In this document: piece by piece, positions 1 to 10,137 of the stretch
Layout: each line of letters opens with the position of its first letter
Numbering within the stretch: the stretch's first letter is position 1
Source: Loripinus fragilis
Lineage: Eukaryota > Mollusca > Bivalvia > Lucinida > Lucinidae
Direction: 5' to 3'
NCBI GenBank assembly: GCA_964019695.1
Contig: OZ026524.1
Span: 63,991,066 to 64,055,065 of the forward strand
DNA length: 64,000 nt
The notes under the pieces: model-generated
The model's database searches: none
What the model saw: the letters and a program-made list of their open reading frames with translations, nothing else
What the model was told of the DNA's origin: nothing
Made by a program: the position numbers and the translations under genes

Positions 1-1060
1 CAGTGGTAACAGTGCAAAACTCAACTTTTATCACAGTGGTAGCAGCTACAAACTTAACTGTTATTACAGTGGTAGCATTTCCAAACTTAACTGTTATTAC
101 AGTGGTAACAGTGCCAAACTAAACTGTTATTACAGTGGGAACAGCTCCAAACTAAACTGTTATTACAGTGGTAGCATTTTCAAACTAAACTGTTATTACA
201 GAGGTAACAGCTTCAAACTAAACTGTTATTACAGAGGTAACAGCTTCAAACTAAACTGTAATTACAGTGGTAACAGTGCCAAACTAAACTGTTATTACAG
301 TGGTAACAGTGCCAAACTAAACTGTTATTACAGAGGTAACAGCCCCAAACTAAACTGTTATTACAGAGGTAACAGCCCCAAACTAAACTGTTATTACAGT
401 GGTAACATTCCCAAACTAAACTGTTATTACAGAGGTAACAGCCCCAAATAAGCTGTTATTACAGTGGTAACAGGCCCAAACTAAACTGTTATTACAGTGG
501 TAACAGCTTCAAACTAAACTGCTATTACAGAGGTAACAGTGCCAAACTAAACTGTTATTACAGTGGTTACAGCCCAAAACTAAACTGTTATTACAGAGGT
601 AACAGCCCCAAACTAAACTGCTATTACAGAGGTAACATCCCCAAACTAAACTGTTATTACAGTGGTAACAGTGCCAAACTAAACTGTTATTATAGTGGAA
701 TCAACATCAAACTCAACTGTTCTTACAGGGGTAACAGCATCAAAGTAAACTGTTGTTACATATGTAACAGTGCCAAACTAAAGTGTTATTAAAGTGTTAA
801 CTTTGGCAACCCAAACAGTTATTGCAGTGGTACCATTGCCAAACTAACTGCTATTACAGTGGTAACAGTACCAAAAACTAAACTGTTATAACAGTTGTAA
901 CAACTTCAAACTAAACTGTTATTACAGAGATAGCAGCTTCAAACTAAACTGTTATTACAGTGGTAACAGTGCAAAACAAGTTTTTTTATTACAGTGGTAA
1001 CAGTGCCAAACTAAACCTTTTTTTACAGTGGTTACATCTTCAAACTAGTATAATAATAAA
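1..1060. repeat. 33-bp satellite array (basal monomer)
   Basis: About 32 head-to-tail copies of a 33-bp monomer run from the left edge, so the array continues outside the window. The monomer begins CAGTGGTAACAGTGCC and ends with the most conserved part, AAACTAAACTGTTATTA. Variants differ mainly in the middle (AGTGCC, AGCTTC, AGCCCC, ATTCCC). Copies are close in the first 700 bases and drift towards 1,060. No coding capacity is supported. The monomer is recognisably related to the three subunits of the 101-bp array downstream, through the shared core TAAACTGTTA followed by a CTGCAATGG or CAGTGG motif. Confidence 0.93.
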
Positions 1061-1495
1061 TAATACTAAACTTATACTCCAATGATTGAAATTTCTAGAA
1101 TAAACTATTACTGCAATGGTCATCCTTTCAAATTAAACTAACTGCAATTGTCAAAATACACAAACTAAACAGTTGCTGCAATGGTAAACAGTACCAATAT
1201 ACATTTTTGTATCTGTTACTGCAGTGGTAAACATTCCACATTTAATTGATACTCCAAACTAAACTGTAAACACAAAAGTAAACTGGTCCAAATTAAACTG
1301 ATACTGCAATGGTAAACCGGTCCAAACTAAACTGTAAATGATATGGTAAACACTTCGGAACTAAACTTTTATTGCTATGGTCAACATGCCAAACCTAAAC
1401 TGCTATGGTTAACAACGAGTTCAATCTATACTATTACTGTCAACAAACACTAACTTAACCGTTGCTGCAATGGGAAACATATGCAAATTAGAGTC
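1061..1495. repeat. Degenerate transition monomers of the satellite
   Basis: Diverged monomers of about 33 bp, recognisable by CAATGGTAAAC and AAACTAAACTG motifs but without a regular higher-order order. This stretch lies between the homogeneous 33-bp array and the trimeric array. It looks like an older, non-homogenised layer. Confidence 0.75.
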
Positions 1496-4400
1496 ATTGC
1501 AATGGTCAACAGACCCAAACTAAACTGCAATTGCAATGGAAAAATGTTTCAAATTAAACTGTTACTGCAATGGTCAACATGCCTAGTCTAAACTGTTACT
1601 GCATTGATAAAAAGGTCCAAACTAAACTTTTATGCAATGGTCAGAAGACCGAAACCAAACTGTTACTGCCATGGAAACATGCCTAGTCTAAACTGTAACT
1701 GCATTGATTAAAGGGTCCAAACTAAACTTTTCTGCAATGATCAGAAGACCGAAACTAAACTGTTACTGCAATGGTCAACATGCCCAGCCTAAACTGTTAC
1801 TGCATTGACAAAAATATCCAAACATAACTTTTCTGCAATGGTCAGAAGACCGAGACTAAACTGTTCCTGCAATGGAAACATGCCTAGCCTAAACTGTTAC
1901 TGTATTGATAAAAAAAAGTCCAAACAAAACTTTTCTGCAATGGTCAGACGACCGATACTAAACTGTTACTGCAATGGAAAACATGCCTAGCCTAAACTGT
2001 TACTGCATTGATGAAAAAAGTCCAAACAAAACTTTTCTGCAATGGTCAGAAGATAGAAACTAAACCGTTACTGCAATGGTCAACATGCATAGTCTAAGCT
2101 GTTACTGCATTGATAAAAAGGTCCAAACTAAACTTTTCTGCAATGGTCAGAAGACCGAAACTAAACTGTAACTGCCATGGAAAACATGCCTAGTCTAAAC
2201 TGTAACTGCATTGATAGAAAGGTACAAACATGTTTTTTTCTGCAATGGTCAGAAGACTGAAACTAAACAGTTAATGTCATGGAAAACATGCCTAGTCTAA
2301 ACTGTTACTGCATTGATAAAAATGTCCAAACTAAACTTTTCTGCAATGGTCAGAAGACCAAAACTAAACTGTTACTGCAATGTTCAACACGCCTAGTCTT
2401 AACTGTTACTGAATTGATAAAAAAAGTTCCAAACTAGACTTTTCTGCAATGGTCAGAAGACTGAAACTAAACTGTTACTGCAATGGTCAACATGTCCAGT
2501 CTAAACTGTTACTGCATTGATAAAAAGGTCCAAACTAAAATTTTCAGCAATGGTCAGAAGACCGAAACCAAACTGTTACTGCAATGGTCAACATGCCTAG
2601 TCTAAAATTTTACTGCATTGATTAAAAGGGTCAAGCTAAACTTTTCTGCAATGGTCAGAAGACCGAAACAAAACTGTTAAGGACATTGAAAACATGCCAG
2701 GTCTAAACTGTTATTGCATTGATAAAGAAGGTCCAAACTTATCTTTTCTGCAATGGTCAGAAGACGGAAACTAAACTGTTACTGCAATGGTCAACTTGCC
2801 TAGTCTAAACTGTTACTGCATTGATAAAGAGGTCCAAACTAAACTTTTCAGCAATGCATTGATAAAAAGGTCAAAACTTCACGCTTCTGCAATGGTCAGA
2901 AGACCGAAACCAAACTGTTACTGCAATGGTCAACATGCCTAGTCTAAACTGTTACTGCATTGATAAAAAGGTTTAAGCTTAACTTTTCTGCAATGGTCAG
3001 AAGACCGACACCAAACCGTTACTGCCATGGAAAACATGCCTAGTCTAAACTGTTACTGCATTGATAAAAAGGTCCAAGCTTAACTTTTCTGCAATGGTCA
3101 GAAGACCGAAACCAAACTGTTACTGCCATGGAAAACATGCCTAGTCTAAACTGTTACTGCATTGATAAAAAGGTCCAAGCTTAACTTTTCTGCAATGGTC
3201 AGAAGACCGAAACCAAACTGTTACTGCCATGGAAAACATGCCTAGTCTAAACTGTTACTGCATTGATAAAAAGGTCCAAGCTTAACTTTTCTGCAATGGT
3301 CAGAAGACCGAAACTAAACTGTTACTGCCATGGAAAACACGTGTAGTCTAAACTGTTACTGCATTGATAAAAAGATACAAACAAATTTTTCTGCAATGGT
3401 CAGAAGACCGAAATTGAACTGTTACTAGAATGGTCAACATGCCTAGTCTAAACTGTTACTGCATTGATAAAAAGGTCCAAACTAAAATTTTCAGCAATGG
3501 TCAGAAGACCGGAACCAAACTGTTACTGCAATTGTCAACATACCTAGTCTAAACTGTTACTGCATTTATAAAAAAGGCCCAAACTAAACTTTTCTGCAAT
3601 GGTCAGAAGACCAAATCTAAACTGTTACTGCAATGGTCAACATGCATAGTCTTAACTGTTACTGCATGTTTAAAAAGGTCCAAACTTAACTTTTCTGCAA
3701 TTGTCAGAAGACCGAGACTAAACTGTTACTGCAATGGAAAACATTCGTAGTCTAAATTGTAACTGAATTGATAAAAGAGTCCAAATTAAACCATTCTGCA
3801 ATGGTCAGACGACCGAAATTGAACTGTTACTGGAATGGTCAACATGCCTAGTCTAAACTGTTACTGCATTGATAAAAATGTCCAAGCTAAACTTTTCTGC
3901 AATGGTAAGAAGACCGAGACTAAACTGTTACTGTCATGGAAAACATGTCTTGTCTAAACTGTTACTGCATTGATAAAAAAGGTCCAAACTTAACTTTTCT
4001 GCAATGGTCAGAAGACCGAGACTTAACTGTTACTGCAATGCGAAAACATGCCGAGTATTAACTGTTACTACATTGATAAAAAGGTCAAAACTAAACTTTT
4101 CTGCAATGGTCAGAAGACCGAAATTGAACTATTTCTGGAATGGTCAACATGCCTAGTCTAAACTGCTACTGCATTGATAAAAAGGTCCAAGCTAAACTTT
4201 TCTGTAATGGTCAGAAGACCGAAACCTTACTGTTACTGCCATGGAAAACATGTCTAGTCTAAACTGTTACTGCATTGATAAAAAAGGTCCAAACTTAACT
4301 TTATTGCGATGGTCAGAAGACCAAACCAAACTAGTACTGCAATGATCAACATGCCTAGTCTAAAGTGTACTGCATTGATAAAAAGGTCCAAACTAACCTT

Positions 4401-5440
4401 TTCTGTAATGGTCAGAAGACCGAAACTAAACTGTTACTGTAATGGTTAGCATGCCTAGTCTTAACTGTTACTGCATTGATAAAAAGGTCCAAACTATACT
4501 TTTCTGCAATGGCCAGAAGACCGAAACTAAACTGTTACTGCAATGGAAAACATTCGTAGTCTAAATTGTAACTGAATTGATAAAAGAGTCCAAACTAAAC
4601 CATTCTGCAATGGTCAGAAGTCGGAAATTGAACTGTAACTGGAATGGTCAACATGCCTCGTCTAAACTGTTATTGTAATGATAAAAAGGTCCAAACCAAA
4701 CTTTTCTGCAATGGTCAGAAGACCCAAACTATACTGTTACTGCAATGGAAACATGCCTAGTCTAGACTGTTACTGCGTTGATAAAAAGGTCCAAACTAAA
4801 CTTTCTGCAAAGGTCAGAAGACCGAAACTAAACTGTAACTGCCATGGAAAACATGCCTAGTCTAAACTGTTACTGCATTGATAAAAAGGTCCTAACTAAA
4901 CCATTCTGCAGTGGTCAGAAGACCGAAACTAAACCGTTACTGCGATGGAAAACATGCCTCGTCTAAACTGTTACTGCATTGATAAAAAGGTCCAAACTAA
5001 ACTTTCTGCAATGTCAGAAGACCGAAACTGCCATGGAAAACATGCCTAGTCTAAACTGTTACTGCATTGATAAAAAGGTCCAAACTAAACTTTTCTGCAA
5101 TGGTCAGAAGACCGCTACTAAACTGTTACTGCAATGGAAAACATACCTAGTCTTAACTTTACTGCATTGATAAAAAGGTCCAAACTAATCTTTCTGCAAA
5201 GGTCGGAAGACCGAAACTAAACTGTAACTGCCATGGAAAACATGCCTAGTCTAAACTGTTACTGCATTGATAAAAAGGTCCTTACTAAGCCATTTTGCAA
5301 TGGTCAGAAGACAGACTAAACTGTTACTGCAATGGAAAACAAGCCTAGTCTAAACTGTTACTGCATTGATAAAAAGGTCTAAACTAAACTTTTCTGCAAT
5401 GGTCAGACGACTGAAACTTAACTGTTACTGCAATGGAAAA
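1496..5440. repeat. 101-bp trimeric higher-order satellite array
   Basis: About 39 copies of a 101-bp unit. Each unit consists of three related subunits of 34, 34 and 33 bp. Subunit A carries CAATGGTCAGAAGACCG, subunit B carries CATGGAAAACATGCCTAG and subunit C carries CATTGATAAAAAGGTCC. All three end in a version of AAACTAAACTGTTACTG. The period is directly visible: the TTGATAAAAAGGTCC motif starts at 3061, 3162 and 3263. A few units lack one subunit or carry an extra one, for example near 2840-2880. Short reading frames such as those at 1805, 4678 and 4979 are accidents of the array. Confidence 0.93.
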
Positions 5441-6496
5441 CAATTCCAAATTAAACTGTTACTGAAATGGTCAACAGGCCCAATCTATACTTTACGCAAA
5501 TACCAACAGACCCAAATAAACTGTTACTTCAATGGTAAACAGTTCCAAATTAAACATTTACGTCAATGGTCAACCTTCCTAATCTAAGCTATTACTGCAA
5601 TGGTAGACAGTTCCCTATTAAAATGTCACTGCATTGGTCAACAGGTCCAAGGTAAACTGTTACTACGTACAGTGTTCAACATACCCAAACTAAACTGTTA
5701 CTGTAAAGGTAATTGAGATGGTTCCTTTAAGTACCCACAACATATGTTAAGCAGTTTCAAATTAAGCTGTTACTGCAATGGTCAACATGTCCAAACTAAA
5801 CTGTTTCTGCATTGGTAAAGAGTTCCAATCTAAGCTGTTACTGCAATGGTAAAACAATGCAAAGCCGAACAGTTATTGCAATGGTCAAGTTCCAAAACAA
5901 AACAGTTACTGGAATGGCCAACAGTTCCAATTCAAACAGTTACTGCAATTATCAACAGTTCCAATCCAAACAGTTACTGGAATGGCCAACAGTGTCAAGC
6001 TAAACTATTACTGCAATGGTCAGCAGTTTCAATCTTCTAAGCTGTCGCTACAATTGTCATCAGAACCAATCTAATCATTTACAGCAATGGTAAACAATTC
6101 TTCTTTAAGATGTTACTGCATTGGTCAACCAACAGGCAACAGTTCGAAACAAAACAGTTAACACAATTACCACAACAGTTAAAAGTTCCAGAGTAAATTG
6201 TTAATGCAGTAAGTAAACTGTTACTGCAATGGGTATTAGGTCCAAACTAGACTGTACTTGCAATGGTCAACAGGTCCAAACTAAACTGTTACTACAATGG
6301 TAAACATTACTAAATTTAACACTCACTGCAATGTTCAACAGTTCCAAGCTAAACTGTTACTGCAATGTTCACCAGGCATTGAGCAACAGGCATAATCTTA
6401 ACTGTCACTGCTATTGTAAACATGCTCAAACTAAAATGTTATTTCAATTTTGAACAGGTTCATATTAAACTGTTAATGCAATGGTCTAAACTAACA
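5441..6496. repeat. Degenerate satellite flank
   Basis: Diverged monomers with CAATGGTCAACAG, CAATGGTAAACAG and AAACTAAACTGTTACTG motifs, but no stable trimer order. This mirrors the degenerate stretch on the left side of the trimeric array. Satellite-like fragments reappear at about 6950-6985 and 7155-7260 beyond an inserted element. Confidence 0.8.
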
Positions 6497-6942
6497 TCGA
6501 ATCGAACTATAGTCCCTACTATAGTAACAAGTTTGATTCGCACACCTATAGTCGCTACTAGGGTGACGTCACGAACCTACTAGAGGTCAACGGCGGGTCG
6601 GAGCACCGTTACTCTAGTAGATAGGCTGGTTCTTTACTCTAGACCTATCTAGCACGATGGGTTCAAGATCTAGCACGATGGGTTCAAGATCGGTCAGTAG
6701 CCTCAAAATGATATATTTTTGTAAAATAAACCTAGCTGAGCGTTATTTTTGGTCCCACTTATTCGTAATTGATTATTAGAAAGCGCTGTGCAGTTTATAA
6801 CATCTTTTTTGTCTATGATGAAGAATGGAGCATGCAGGGCTATTATTTTTGTTTACAAAGTTACAACATTAGCCGTTCGGATGTAAACGTGCGTGCGCAT
6901 CTATTACGTAAGAACTATAGTAGGAACTTTAGTTCGATTCGA
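6497..6942. mobile_element. MITE-like element inserted in the satellite
   Basis: The left end (6497-6524, TCGAATCGAACTATAGTCC...) is the inverted complement of the right end (6915-6942, ...ACTTTAGTTCGATTCGA) with few mismatches over about 28 bases. Sequence between the ends is unlike the satellite on either side. It includes a direct duplication of a 22-bp string at about 6647-6692. No transposase frame is visible, so it is probably non-autonomous. The exact target duplication is not clear because the satellite flanks are degenerate. Confidence 0.65.
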
Positions 6943-7077
6943 AGTGCGCCCATGTTACTGCAATGGAAAACTTTTTTGTGGCTTTCCTGGGTATAAATCA
7001 GTTCAGCCGGAATGGTTTAAGATTTGTGTTGGTTTTATAACGGGAACACCCAAAGGCTCACCGATAGTTGTTTTTAT

Positions 7078-7153
7078 GGAGAAGCCGGGAATCGAACCTG
7101 CGACCCCTGGTTTACAAGACATAGGTTTATCCCCTACACCACGGCGGCTTCTC
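7078..7153 (-). pseudogene. Decayed tRNA-like sequence (Thr TGT-like anticodon)
   Basis: On the minus strand the ends pair as an acceptor stem (GAGAAG with CTTCTC). There is an A-box-like TGGTGTAGGGG, an anticodon loop CTTGTAA that would read TGT (threonine), and a perfect B-box core GGTTCGATTCC. The anticodon stem and half of the T stem do not pair well. It is therefore better read as a tRNA pseudogene or the head of a tRNA-derived SINE than as a working gene. It lies among satellite remnants. Confidence 0.5.
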
Positions 7154-7564
7154 AAAACAGCACAAGACCTAACTGTTTCTGTAGTGGTATAGGTCCTAAC
7201 CTTATTATATTGGTAAAGGATTTCAACTTAAACTGCTAACTAGTGGGTGAATCCTGATGAAGTTGCATAGATGCATTATTAGGAAGGTAGAAAGAGTTGA
7301 TTAGATTTTGGTGACCTCGACCTTATTTTTAATGTCAAACCAGCACTTTGTAATGTCAAATTTGGACTATTTTTTGTTTCCGCGTGATATCTATTGAAAT
7401 AAATGATGGATTCCAGCCATTGTGACATAATAATGAGCATGCTTTAGTCAATTTATGGTTGAGGGACAGAGTTTTCCTCTTTAACCCTTAATGCGCCCAT
7501 TGCAACAAAAGTCGCCTCCTTTCTCGTCTGCTGAAATGTTTAAGAAGCCTCTATAGCAAACAAT

Positions 7565-7640
7565 GTGGACCCAGATCAGACTGCTCCTGTAGGAGCGACT
7601 GCTCCTGTAGGAGCAGTCTGTTCTGGGTTCACGCTGTTTG
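7565..7640. repeat. GATCTGGGTCC hairpin, copy with doubled arm
   Basis: Inverted repeat with ACCCAGATCAGACTGCTCC on one side and the complement ending CAGTCTGTTCTGGGT on the other. The GACTGCTCCTGTAGGAGC segment occurs twice in a row. It belongs to a hairpin family seen at seven or more further places in the window. Confidence 0.8.
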
Positions 7641-8076
7641 CTTCTATACTAAATTCGTCAGTAGTGTTAGGCAATTATTTGCATCAGACGACTTCAGCAG
7701 ACGACATTTTCAGATGCATTTTTTTCTTGGCCTTTTTTTCCGAAGGGTTAATTAAACTTACTGCTATGGTAATATTCGATTAGGGATTTAAACGAGGCGT
7801 GTGCATATGCGATAAATACCAAAATCTCACCTACTGGCCCAAAAAGAGCAACTAAAAGCTCGTATTACTTACCATGTGTCCAGGAGCTGTCAACAATTTT
7901 CGCATATCAACATGGTCCTTATGCGTATTGCCTCTGCCTGAAAATAAATAGAGTTCTTGTGCGTTAATTTTCTTCCTTGCATAAAGTTCAAATAGTGAAA
8001 CTATTATTGAAGAAAGTAGGATGTACAATATAACCCTTTGAGGACTGGAAACTTCTAAACGGGTACTATGACTATG

Positions 8077-8142
8077 GCAAACAGTGACTACCCAGATGAA
8101 ATGCTGCATTAGACTGCATTTCATCAAGGTTTGCACTGTTTG
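8077..8142. repeat. Hairpin with CAAACAGTG stem
   Basis: CAAACAGTG...GATGAAATGC is followed after a 7-base loop by its complement GCATTTCATC...CACTGTTTG. It may be a sub-form of the dispersed hairpin family. The stretch 7641-8076 holds no recognisable gene. Confidence 0.7.
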
Positions 8143-8326
8143 TTAAGAGATAATTAATCTTCAGAGAGAAAAATACAATATTTCCTGGAAATTTTAACCC
8201 TCTGTAAGTACAATGGACCATCCTGACTTTATTGAATTTAGCTTTATGGAATATCCCACTATTTGTCTTAAAAGGGTTAATCCAGTTCTTTCTAGGATGC
8301 TCGAAATGGGACCTTATTAAACAGTG

Positions 8327-8357
<31 letters not shown>

Positions 8358-8375
8358 ACACGCGCGCACACACAA
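8327..8375. repeat. Poly-C and CA microsatellite
   Basis: A run of about 17 C is followed by CACA repeats with some CG steps. Simple repeat; a short minus-strand reading frame across it is not credible. Confidence 0.9.
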
Positions 8376-9020
8376 TCAAGAATATTGATTTTTGACCTTA
8401 TAAGGTTCGCTGAATATAATTCAGTACCGTCACGAGTAACAGGTGTCCGGGCTTTGGGTTGGTTTGGGTTTGATTCTTTACGTCCCAGTCAACAGCTATG
8501 ATCAGGACCGACCTGGGTCCAAACTGTTTGTCATGGTTATCAGCAGAAGACACTTGCAAGCAAAAGGTTATGTATTATGCGTATTGTTCATCATTAAATA
8601 TTCTGGCTTACTTATTCTTTGCAAATGCTGAAGATAATTCTACTTTATTGTCAAACAAATATATATACAGCTCGGATTCTTTAAGAAGGTAATTTATTTC
8701 ATCTTGTTTTATTTTATTCTACATACGATGTATGTTCGCTTGTCCTGACGTTTTTATGGTCACTAACGAATAAAGCTGTTAGTTTCACTATATCTCTGTC
8801 ACATTTAAACAACAAAACAATTTTAGCAGGCATATTGCCAACTGATCACACCTACTTGCTTTATAACGTTAAGCAGGTAAAGCAACTAAATGCGGGCTCC
8901 GGCGTGCATTCTTTGGTAAAGTGATTCCTATTGATTTTCAAATAGAAAATATGTTCCGATTTTGGGTCCAATATTTTTTTGCAGTCACTGTAACGTCAGA
9001 AAAAGACAAACCGTCTTTTA
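8376..9020. other. Intergenic sequence, no gene seen
   Basis: AT-rich DNA with stops in all frames. A partial copy of the GATCTGGGTCC hairpin repeat is recognisable near 8490-8560 (ACCTGGGTCCAAACTGTTTG then ATCAGCAGAAGAC). Nothing else is identified. Confidence 0.6.
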
Positions 9021-9391
9021 AAAAGAGACTAAGTCTGCAACTATGAACATTTTTCGAAAAAAAAATCTTTTCTTTTTAAATCATTTGTTAAAGCAGAATT
9101 CAATTAAGTTTTCACAAAAAATCTGTTCACTATAGCTGAAAACTGCATGGAAAAGTGAATTATCTTATAAAACAGGTGTTTTTCTCTTGTTGGTAATTAT
9201 TTGCGTCCCTCCAATAACTATAGACAGTCAAGTTTTAACATAAATGCTGTTGTTTTGATACTGATAATTTGTAAAGATTTACGAAATTGGTAAAATGTTA
9301 CCTGAATTTTAGTTTTTTACTGTGTTCTTGAAAAATAGAAACATTATTTCAAAAATTAAAAGATCAAAAGTTACAGACTATGCAGCTTTAA
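9021..9391 (+). repeat. 370-bp dispersed repeat, copy 1
   Basis: Begins AAAGAGACTAAGTCTGCAAC and ends GTTACAGACTATGCAGCTT. A closely similar copy in the same orientation lies at 19204-19571. There are no obvious long terminal inverted repeats, only the short complementary ends GACTAAGTCTGC and GCAGACT-like. No coding frame is shared. Type unknown. Confidence 0.8.
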
Positions 9392-9596
9392 ATGTTGTCT
9401 GCACCTAAAATACACCTGTTTATTGTTTCGACGTGGTTGAAAACGTCTAAATAAGGACCAAAATGAAAACTTGATTCTGGACTTCAATTTTACGTCAAAT
9501 TGGCGTCGATTCGATGTCATGTCACAGCGTCCCCCAATGCCTCGAATCCCTAAAAACATTCCCCAATATTTCGTAAATTAGCTTCGACCTGCCTCA

Positions 9597-9625
9597 TGCG
9601 TGCGTGCGTGCGCGTGTGCGTGCAA
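9597..9625. repeat. GCGT microsatellite
   Basis: Short GCGTGCGTGCGTGCGCGTGT tract. A related CGCA-rich tract lies at about 29958-29985. Confidence 0.85.
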
Positions 9626-9720
9626 TATCCATTTTGTCAGATATTATCCTAAGTATACATTTGTAAACATGTGTTCTGTGCGAATACAACGACCATGCGT
9701 TGCCGCTGGTGTGTCGTATA

Positions 9721-10137
9721 CACACTGGTAAATGTATACGTCGATTTGGTGGTATTTACGCGTATTGCCGGTACTTCATAGACCGGAAGTGGTAGATATT
9801 GGTGTTAATACTATATAGAAAAACATGCCATATGCCTAAAGGACTATAGAATTAGATCAATTTTATGTATTCAGTATGTGCATGGCGATTTATGTAAGCA
9901 TTTAGGAATAGATTCGAGTACCGATCATCCAGATCGGTACTCGAATCTATTCCTAAATGCTTACATAAATCGCCCTGTGCATGCCGAATACTTAAAAATG
10001 ATCTAATTCTATAGTCCTTTAGACATATGGAATGTTTTTCTATATAGTATTAACACCAATATCTACCACTTCCGGTCTATGAAGTACCGGCAATACGCGT
10101 AAATACCACCAAATCGACGTATACATTAACCAGTGTG
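9721..10137. mobile_element. Foldback element family F1, copy 1
   Basis: A nearly complete palindrome of 417 bp. The left arm starts CACACTGGTAAATGTATACG and the right arm ends in the complement, CAGTGTG, at 10137. The centre is a hairpin with GAGTACCGATC, loop ATCCA, then GATCGGTACTC. The element is flanked by the 5-bp direct repeat GTATA (9716-9720 and 10138-10142). No transposase frame is present. Further copies lie at 27725-28154 and 47924-48291. Arm-specific variants show that this copy is in the opposite orientation to the 27.7-kb copy. Confidence 0.9.

Noticed and set aside
1..1060. CRISPR-like array (regular 33-bp repeats)
   Set aside because: There are no unique spacers; the entire unit repeats. 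The context is eukaryotic with spliced genes, and no cas genes are present.
1805..6040. Series of 60-75-codon frames rich in NFSAMVRRP, LNCYCNGK and similar
   Set aside because: Products of the 33-34-bp/101-bp satellite; frames break every unit or two and no signal of coding constraint is visible.
9944..10060. Pre-miRNA candidate from the long foldback hairpins
   Set aside because: The palindromes extend over 400 bp with target-site duplications, so transposon origin is the better explanation. Small-RNA data would be needed for any miRNA claim.
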